Assembly (NCBI GenBank): GCA_024472245.1 | Contig: JANBXD010000005.1 | Location: 3,162,001-3,226,000, forward strand | Reading direction: 5' to 3' | DNA length: 64,000 bases | Origin: Beauveria sp. NWAFU-1 | Lineage: Eukaryota; Ascomycota; Sordariomycetes; Hypocreales; Cordycipitaceae | Shown here: positions 57,138 through 64,000 of the stretch, one piece after another | Numbering within the stretch: position 1 is the first letter of the stretch | Layout of the letters: each line of letters begins with the position of its first letter | The notes under the pieces: model-generated | Told to the model about the DNA's origin: nothing | The model's input: the letters and a program-made list of their open reading frames with translations, nothing else | Database searches by the model: none | Position numbers and translations under genes: made by a program

Positions 57138-57602
57138 TTAGTGGCAGCCCAGCTTGGCGCGACCCTTTTGCCTGCGCCGCTTCAGGATCGCGCGGCCGGT
57201 GCGCGTGCGCTTGCGCGAGAGATACCCGTGGCGGCGCTTCTGCACCAGCCTCGTTGCGCCGTTCATGGTGTTGCGCGGGCCGCAGCGGATCTGGCTTGCG
57301 CCGCCCGCGAGCGCCGGGTGCGCAGAGATGGCCGACGGTGCGACGACGTCGACGGCGGCAGCGGTGGCGGCCGAGGGGAGGGGCGCAAAGGCCGTCATGG
57401 CGCTTGGTCTTCGTAGAGAATTGGCGTAGAGGCTCGGACGGAGGGGGGAAAGGGTTGTAAAGGTGCTAAACACGTTGGCCGGTTAGTTGTAGATTGAGGG
57501 AGTCGGGGGGTGGCGCGGCTGGGAGCTGTGGAGGGGAGCGTACCGGATTGGGAGTGCTTTGCGCGTCAGCACAGGACGTGCTACGCGGGTGAGGGCTTGC
57601 AT
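57138..57602 (-). CDS. mitochondrial ribosomal protein bL34m
   Basis: Large-subunit mitoribosomal protein of the bacterial L34 family, buried near the exit tunnel in the bacterial subunit. Exons 57,602-57,544 and 57,465-57,138 flank a 78-nt intron (GTACGC donor, ACTAACCGG branch, GTTTAG acceptor); 128 residues. The N-terminus MQALTRVARPVLTRKALPIR is basic with no acidic residues, an apt mitochondrial presequence, and half of it comes from exon 1. The last 45 or so residues are the L34 domain, with RNTMNGATRL, QKRRHGYLSRKRTRTGRAIL and RRRQKGRAKL. The middle is an Ala-rich linker. An in-frame ATG at 57,398 would give only 86 residues and lose the presequence, so the spliced start is preferred. 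Confidence 0.9.
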
Positions 57603-58259
57603 CGCAGTAATAATTGGTAATTGAGGTATGTGATGAGGAAGCTTGATTGATGGCGATGCTGGCTTTGGAGTCTGTAATTTTTAGAGAGCTGCGATTGGCC
57701 CGGGTTGCTAGGGGTCGTGGTTTTGTGGACCCTCGCTGTGTTCCTAGGTCTCCGAGTACCATTGACAATATCCCACTCGAACGAAATTTGTCGTCTGTTT
57801 TGTGACAATTTAACGATGAGTGGAATGTGATTTTGCTCGTCTCGTTGTAATGCACTATTGATCCTGAGAAGTGGAAGGTTTGGAACTCTCAACCAGGAGC
57901 ACTTAGAGAACGACCTCAAGCTGGCCCGCCTTTATTAAGAACCGTTTTGAGACTTTTTTACTCGTCTTTCCTCCGAATCGGTTCGAATACGTCTTAATTC
58001 GCTTATATATTTTGTAGGTCTTTTGTAACAATCATGTAGAGCTCTGAAGCTGAATTATCGTTGCATCATTCGTGTTGTTCTGAGGCTCTGCCAAGCCATT
58101 GTTACGCCATTGCGCCTATCATGTCATTTCAAATTTAAATCATGTGCCTCAGTAATCTGGGCGAGACCCGAATCCGTTGCACTTTTTCCTTTGCTCGCCG
58201 GCGAATCTTCTTCGGTTTCCGTGCTTCCGTTCTGTAGCAGCCCTTCTCGTCGGGTCTTC
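57603..58259. promoter_or_regulatory. intergenic region upstream of bL34m
   Basis: 657 bp between the bL34m start and the MTR2 stop, both on the minus strand; includes the bL34m promoter and the MTR2 3' UTR. AT-rich around 57,940-58,140. No gene seen. Confidence 0.5.
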
Positions 58260-58832
58260 TCACAGGGCACGAAAATTTTGCGACATGATCAGCCACTTTT
58301 TGACCCCTCGCGGCGGATTCCTGGCCATGGCATCCCAGTTGGGAACCAGAACAAACGTCTCGTTGAACATTTTCTGCGGCGCGTCATTGCCCTTGCCAAA
58401 CTGCACGCGGCCGACGGCGGTGACGACGAAGCTCATGCGGCTGCCGTTGCGCTCCGCCTTGGCCGCGTCGTGGACGTTGTCGGGCATGCCGAACTTAAAG
58501 GACGGGTTCATGACGTGCGCGTCGAGCGACTCGACATCGTAGTGGACGCCGCTGCCCTGCGCCTCGACGAGCTTAAGGTAGTCGGCGGGCGTGGCGACGA
58601 GCTGCCCGTTGATGGAGATGTCGGAGGGTATCGAGTACCGCGGCGACGAGTTGACGTAGAAGCTCTGGAGGTTTGCCTTGCTGTTGATGGACTGGTAGTA
58701 GGTGTTGACAAAGTTGTCGGCAGCTGTCGTCTTGTGAGTGTCTGGCTGGTGGAGGCGATGGTGTTTTCAGCATGTACCTTCGCTAGAGACCTGCACCTCG
58801 GTGTACGCGTCTGGTAGGTTGGATTTACTCAT
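58260..58832 (-). CDS. NTF2-like mRNA export factor Mtr2
   Basis: NTF2-fold partner of the mRNA export receptor Mex67; the heterodimer carries mRNPs through nuclear pores. Exons 58,832-58,778 and 58,741-58,260, 178 residues (yeast Mtr2 184). The core runs from AADNFVNTYYQSINSK (helix 1) through YFV-type strands to VPNWDAMARNPPRGVKKWLI and the closing SQNFRAL, typical of the filamentous-fungus Mtr2 group. The intron as drawn is only 36 nt (58,777-58,742, GTACAT...GCCAG), below the usual fungal minimum. An alternative using a GTCTCT donor after CAG and the acceptor CACAAG would make a 61-nt intron, shortening the N-terminus by about nine residues without touching the NTF2 core. Divergent from the MetRS gene across 230 bp. 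Confidence 0.8.
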
Positions 58833-59062
58833 ATTGTGTATGTGATGGATCTTTCCGAATAGTGATTATTTGAAATAGACCCTCATCAAGCGGCATGAAG
58901 AGGTGAGATGCGGGATGAAGAAGTTGGTGGTCGTTTCAGCCTTCTCGATCCACCAGGCACCGGTGTCAGGCAGTGTAGATCCACCCGCGAGCTTAGCTCT
59001 CGCGACAACGTCTTTTGTAAATCTTCAGCAAAACTTCAACCTGCAACGCGTGCGCACACAAG
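58833..59062. promoter_or_regulatory. short bidirectional promoter, MTR2 and mitochondrial MetRS
   Basis: Only 230 bp separate the two divergent start codons, so regulatory sequence is probably shared. No recognised element. Confidence 0.5.
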
Positions 59063-61161
59063 ATGAGGTTGGCACGCTTGCAGACTTTCAGGTGTGCAAA
59101 GTTGAGGCCATTGCGGCTCTCATTGCGGCCGTCGTGGATATGCGCCAGCTGCCGGCCCAATGGCCCATTGTCGCGGCGCTGGAATAGCTCTGCGCAAACC
59201 AAGGAGAAGCCTTTTTACGTCACGACGCCAATATTCTACGTCAATGCGGGTATGCAAACCGTAAAATCCCACAAACTATCGCGGATCTGACCCCCCCTTT
59301 AGCCCCTCACATTGGTCACTTGTACTGCACCGTCCTCGCCGACGTGTTGAAGCGATGGCAGCAGATAAACGGCAAGGAGGCATACTTCTGCACCGGAACC
59401 GACGAGCATGGCATGAAGATTCAGCGCGCCGCCGCAAAAGAAGGCATGGATCCTAAATCGTTTTGCGACCTCAATTCAGACAAATTCCGCAGCTTGACTC
59501 ACGACGCCGACATCTCCAACGACTTCTTCGTCCGCACGACCGACCCCGACCACAAGGACGCCGTCTCGCAGTTCTGGCTGCAATTAAAGAACTCGCTGCC
59601 GAAGGAGCTGGGCCTCTACAAGGGCACTCACGAGGGTTGGTACTGTGTCAGCGACGAGTGCTTCTACCCCGAGGACTTGGTGCAGCCCAGCATTGTGCCG
59701 CAGACGGGCAAGAAGATTATGATCAACGTCGAGTCGGAGAACGAGGTCGAATGGGTCAAGGAAGAGACGTGGTTCTTTCCCTTGACCAAGTACAAGGATG
59801 CGCTTCTGAAGTTCTACGACGAGAACCCGGGCTGGGTCAAGCCAGCAAACCGCATGCAAGAGGTGCGCGACTGGGTCGAAAACCATCTGGAGGATCTATC
59901 CGTTACCAGGCCCGTCTCGAGACTAAACTGGGGTATTGCCGATCCGGAGGATCCCACACAAACAATCTACGTTTGGGTCGATGCCCTCATCAATTACATC
60001 ACAAAGGCTGGCTATGGTAGCCAGTGGCGCACACCGACGGACGACATGGGCATCTGGCCCGCCGACCTGCACATCATTGGCAAGGATATCCTACGCTTCC
60101 ACGCCATTTACTGGCCAGCGCTACTACTTGCACTTGGGCTCCCGCCCGCCAAAGGTATTCTGTGCCATAACCACTGGACCATGTCCAACCGCAAAATGTC
60201 CAAGTCGCTCGGCAACGTAGTCAACCCCGTCTTTGCCCTCCAGCGCTGGGACGTGGATCCCCTGCGCTACTTTCTCATGCGCAACGGTAATATGACCAAA
60301 GACATGAGCTACTCTAACGATATTATTTCTGCCATCTACGGAAAGGAGCTGCAAGCCAATATCGGCAATCTCTTCTACAGAATCGCCAAACCAAAGGGCG
60401 CTGCAGGTTGGTCTACGCGGCGAGCGGTCGCGAGTAGCAATAGCGGCGCTTTCAAGGAGCTTGGCGACATCAGGCACAAATCTGATTATGCTAAATTCTT
60501 TTCGCTGGAATCCACCCTTGGGCGGGCCTCGGATGCTTTTGCAAAGGAAATGGAGGACTACAACACCGGTGGTGCCATTCGCGAAGCGTTCGAATTATTA
60601 AGAGACGTAAGTTGCATCTGCTTCGCCCGCGTACATGGACACATTTGCTCACCTTTTGGACAGACAAATCGGTTCATCACTGATACCCAGCCGTGGGTTC
60701 TTGCCAAGCAAAAGGAGCCCCTCTCACAGTTACTCTTAAACTGGACCATCCATCGGAGTGCTGAAGCCCTCCGAATCGCCGCCATTCTCTTGCAGCCCAT
60801 CATGCCGAGCAAAATGAAGCGCCTGCTTGACGAAATGGGGGTGCGACCGGACCGCCGGGCCGTGGTCTACGCTCATCCCGACGCCGATGACGCCTACGGC
60901 ACTCCCAAGCAACGCAACTCCAACCACGACCGGGCCAACAAGCATCTGACGCTGTTTCCGCCTATGGCCAGCGGCGACGTCTCTGACGCAGAAGTATTGC
61001 AGCAGCTCAAAGCCTATCTGGGGAAGAACATGGCCAAGTCAAAGATGAATCAGATGGTGGAACTCTTGGCTATGGAGGCGAGGATGGGCGAGGCGCAAGT
61101 CGCCAAGCTGCTCGACACTGATCTCCCCGTGGAGCAGACGCCGCCGAGGCATTCCAACTGA
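59063..61161 (+). CDS. MSM1: mitochondrial methionyl-tRNA synthetase
   Basis: Class I aminoacyl-tRNA synthetase charging mitochondrial tRNA-Met. Exons 59,063-59,249, 59,303-60,606 and 60,664-61,161; introns of 53 and 57 nt. The second intron is a multiple of three without a stop, so an unspliced frame reads straight through; splicing joins RD to TNRFITDTQPW, the expected family sequence. Product is 662 residues. An N-terminal 45-residue Arg-rich, acid-poor stretch (MRLARLQTFRCAKLRPLRLS) is the presequence. HIGH is at residues 65-68 in APHIGHLY, spanning the intron 1 junction, and KMSKS at about 360-364 in NRKMSKSLGN. Zinc knuckle cysteines of bacterial type-1 enzymes are not evident, as in mitochondrial forms. 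A short Gly/Ala/Ser insertion follows FYRIAKPK. Confidence 0.95.
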
Positions 61162-62277
61162 ACCAGATGCGGGAAAACCTCTGTAATATAGTGTATTTTT
61201 TCTGTAGCATTTAGGATTGGCCCCGCGCACAAACGTTTACCCACGCTTGCACTCTGCAAGAGAGATTCCGGAACGAGTCATCGTTATACCTCTCCCAGCC
61301 AAGAAAGTACTCAAATAGCTTCAAGCCTTTCAAGGAGCATGCAAGCACAAATTTGTTACTTTCAGGGTACCTGGCATCAAAACAGAATCTCAATGCCTTG
61401 AATTTACTGCGATTGATTCATGGTCATTGGCCCGTATATATGTGTAGGGTCTTGACTGCCCAAATGGCGCCGTCATGCGATGCGGGAAGGTACTTGGCCA
61501 CCCGTGATTCTGATTGGTGGCTATCGAATCCATCGTGCATGCCAACGACTCAGATCGGCCAGTGGCAAAGTAGCATCGTGTTGGAGTATTGATATATTTT
61601 TCGCGAGCACAGCCATAGTTGGGGAGCACACGAACCGCCAGGAACTCCCATGCTGCCAGACTGGTCGAAACTATCGGCTTAGAAACAAGATATTTGGACG
61701 CTCGTTTTGATATATCGGAGGGCAATCCAGCGTCTCAGTCTTTGCTAAGCGGTAGCCCTATACCCAGAATATATACAATCTGTTTCGCTCCGGGCACTGA
61801 TACGGGACGCCCTGCCCTGCAGACGAGCTCCGTGCAGCTCCGTAAGGTGAAGGTTGAGAAAAAGCCAAGACGGTGAGGCTGCTAGGACTTGAAGGGCTAT
61901 CATGATGTGCGCGGCACAAGGGGGAAAATGGAATCAATATGCCAACGGTCATGAACAAGTCATTGCCTAATTACATCGTCAGCACCTAAATGGTGCCCAA
62001 CTATGCCACATGTGGACATTCTGGTTGCTGGCTGTGACGCCAAAGGCCAGTTCTCCGCAGTGGGTAATAAAGTAGTCAATGCCGAGATTGGCCTAGCAGT
62101 CGTGAATGGTTGCCAAGCTTCAATCGTGCCTTTGATTGTGAAGAAGTAGATTCGGGTTTAGGAGGGGTATAAAATGCAGCAAAGGCAGCCCCATGGACAC
62201 TACCCATGCATGCCAACTTGTCTACTCGCCATGGGCTCGCTTTCGTCAATTAGCTCTTCATCCCAGCAGTTGCCAAA
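61162..62277. other. convergent intergenic region
   Basis: About 1.1 kb between the MetRS stop and the MFS transporter stop. Holds two 3' UTRs; a TATA-like ATATATAC at about 61,769-61,776 has no gene behind it. No coding, RNA or repeat signal supported. Confidence 0.5.
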
Positions 62278-64000
62278 CTAGTCGGAAGCATCTGCCGTCT
62301 TGTTGTTGGCCTTGTATGTTGTGCTCTCGACAATCGGCTCGTCGCAGTCGCAGTCGAGACAGGGCTGCTCATCCTTGAAGAACCAGTATCGCGACATGAG
62401 TGGGATGATGGCAGCGCACCACACGCCCGTCGTGACGACCATGCCGATGCCAAAAATGTAGCCCTGGGCTTTCCGGAAATCGGGCGCCTGATTGGTGGGA
62501 AACATGACCTGCTGTGCAGGCGCTTCAATGGCACTGCCATCCGTGTTAGTGGTTGCGCCGCGCTGACAAGGTCACCAGGCCCAAGAACTTACTAGCCGAC
62601 CGAAATCATCATGGCCGTGATGAATGAGCGTAGCTGCTTGTTTCCTCCGCAGCTGCAATTGATCCAGCCACCCATCAGCGGGGAGAGGCCGCCGTATGAG
62701 CCGCCGATAAAGTACGCGGCCATGCGTAGGCTAGCATTCTCGGTATGCTTCAGAAGAACAATGTAGCTGAAAAGAAGGAACCCGCAAAGCGTGGCGAGTG
62801 GCAAGGCTCGATTGTTCAACGAATCAGCAGCGACGGAACTGATGAAGATGAAGCAGAGTTGCTAGACATGGCATTAGCACTGGCCATGAGCCACAGCTTC
62901 CATGTCAACTTACCATTACACCAATCACGGTGGGAAGGGCTTGGACGTTTGTGGGAGAATAGTGCTCGGCCTTGAGCCATAAGCCCATCCAACGCATCAT
63001 GTTGTTGCCGCACGTGAGTTCGATCCAGCTATGTGGTGATTAGCCGCGGTGATTCGATGCAACATGCTGTAAAACTTACCCCCAGCCAATGACAAAGGCG
63101 TAAAGCTGCCATGAGCGTAGAACCTGGCGCACAACATCCCACGTCCAGGCACCCACAGAGTCGCGCCCATCGCTTTTCATTCTGTCGATGGCGAGCGTCT
63201 TTTCAGCATCAGTCATCCACCACATCTTTTTGCCCTTGGGCTCATCTATTCGAGGTAAGTATGTGATGGAGTCCAGTAGCACAAGATATGCTTACCTGGG
63301 CAAACAAGAAAACCAAAAATGGCAACGGGAATACCCAAGATAAAGTCAAAGATGAAAAGCCAGCGCCACGAGACGAGACCCGCTACACCATTCATATTCT
63401 TGTGCCTGGTGACGTGAGTTTGTTAGTATATTGTCGTCGAGAGCAGTATCAATATGTGCTCACAGTCCGGCTTGAATGTAGCCCGAGCACATGGCTCCGA
63501 AAACCGAAGAAAAAAGAAACAAGCCGGTTCGTCGACTGATTTCAGACTTTTTGTACCAGCTTCCAATCTGATTCTGGTTAGCTTCGTTCTCTTGTTGAGT
63601 CGATGAAATGCTTACAATGTATAAACAGCCAGGATATGCACCCGCTTCAAAGAGACCACAGCAGAATCTAGTAACCATTTTAGCAAAAGCAAAGACCAAA
63701 CGGCATGTTGAATGAAAATGTTTCATACCTAAGACCATATAGGGTTTCGGCGTTTTGTGCTTTGTACATGAAGAGTACAAAGAAGGACCATCCCATGGTG
63801 CAAAATGGCAGCCAATATCTTGGCTGTACCACGGTGAGCATGCATGTTGAGATAGGAGCCCCGATGATGACACCAATGCTAAAGTAGGTCGTGAACCAGT
63901 TCAGCTCATTTTTGTGCCCTTTGAGGAAGTGTTAGCAGAATTTAGGACTGATGAAGTTTAGAAAAGACCCCACCAAGGCCGAGTTCTTCTCTCATGCCAC
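62278..64000 (-). CDS. MFS anion:cation symporter (Dal5/Liz1 type), 5'-truncated
   Basis: Major facilitator superfamily permease of the allantoate/pantothenate type, probably a plasma-membrane importer of a small organic anion or vitamin. The 5' part lies beyond the right edge. Visible exons on the minus strand: 64,000-63,974, 63,918-63,729, 63,667-63,616, 63,567-63,464, 63,405-63,296, 63,245-63,080, 63,028-62,914, 62,861-62,593 and 62,533-62,278; all junctions keep frame and introns are 48-61 nt. Family marks: LNWFTTYFSIGVIIGAP, FCCGLFEAGAYPGCLYIIGSWYKKSE, WRWLFIFDFILGIPVAIFGF with LVCPDEPKG following, then the second six-helix half ending in FPTNQAPDFRKAQGY and a TM before SRYWFFKDEQP. The C-terminal tail is hydrophilic, with a CLDCDCDE cluster. 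Substrate is undetermined; pantothenate (Liz1/Fen2) is one option. Confidence 0.85.

Noticed and set aside
60607..60663. Reading straight through the MetRS frame here as coding
   Set aside because: 57 nt with GTAAGT donor and GGACAG acceptor; removing them joins RD to TNRFITDTQPW, the conserved family sequence, so it is an intron that happens to be open.
1..64000. CRISPR arrays, operons, riboswitches and rRNA
   Set aside because: The DNA is fungal nuclear; no spaced direct-repeat array or rRNA sequence seen, and no riboswitch fold recognised in leaders.

Overview
The window is nuclear DNA of a filamentous ascomycete. Genes are split by short (about 46-130 nt) introns with GTAAGT/GTATGT-type donors, CTAAC/CTGAC branch sites and AG acceptors, and coding regions are GC-rich at third positions. 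Gene content (Dsl1/ZW10, Ste24, Cym1, taxilin, ornithine decarboxylase, Rad16, Rad7, Mtr2, mitochondrial MetRS) fits a Sordariomycete. A secreted ADP-ribosyltransferase of the heat-labile enterotoxin A-chain type, with a neighbouring small cysteine-rich secreted protein, points to Hypocreales and perhaps to an insect- or nematode-associated lifestyle. That last point is inference. All gene models were spliced by eye; exon coordinates are given in each entry.

Layout. Bases 1-13,398 are a gene desert of normal GC with pyrimidine tracts, simple repeats and no ORF I can defend. From 13.4 to 22 kb lie a Dsl1/ZW10 tether subunit (minus), a Yol098c-type M16 metalloprotease (plus) and the CAAX protease Ste24 (minus), with a 75-bp tandem repeat between the last two. 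From 22 to 28.2 kb is an accessory patch holding the enterotoxin-like gene, the cysteine-rich gene and AT-rich or degraded sequence. From 28.2 to 35.6 kb are a GT17 glycosyltransferase, a taxilin gene with an in-frame ORF just past its stop, and the mitochondrial presequence protease Cym1. From 35.6 to 39.9 kb is a gene-free stretch with a 197-bp fold-back element.

From 40.3 to 48.3 kb lie ornithine decarboxylase, behind a leader of about 450 nt without ATG, and a head-to-head RAD16/RAD7 pair, whose products form one global-genome nucleotide excision repair complex in yeast. From 49.5 to 56.8 kb are a secreted class-3 lipase, a 3.2-kb gene-free stretch, and a GH3 beta-glucosidase whose reading frame can only be restored by a one-nucleotide exon. 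From 57.1 to 61.2 kb are mitochondrial ribosomal protein bL34m, mRNA export factor Mtr2 and mitochondrial MetRS. The window ends inside an MFS anion:cation symporter gene (minus) whose 5' end is cut off.

Most genes are housekeeping and paired divergently or convergently; accessory secreted proteins sit in the two looser patches (24-27 kb and 49-57 kb). The items most worth following up are the one-nucleotide exon, the taxilin extension, the RAD7/RAD16 pairing and the intron-split RAD7 start codon.
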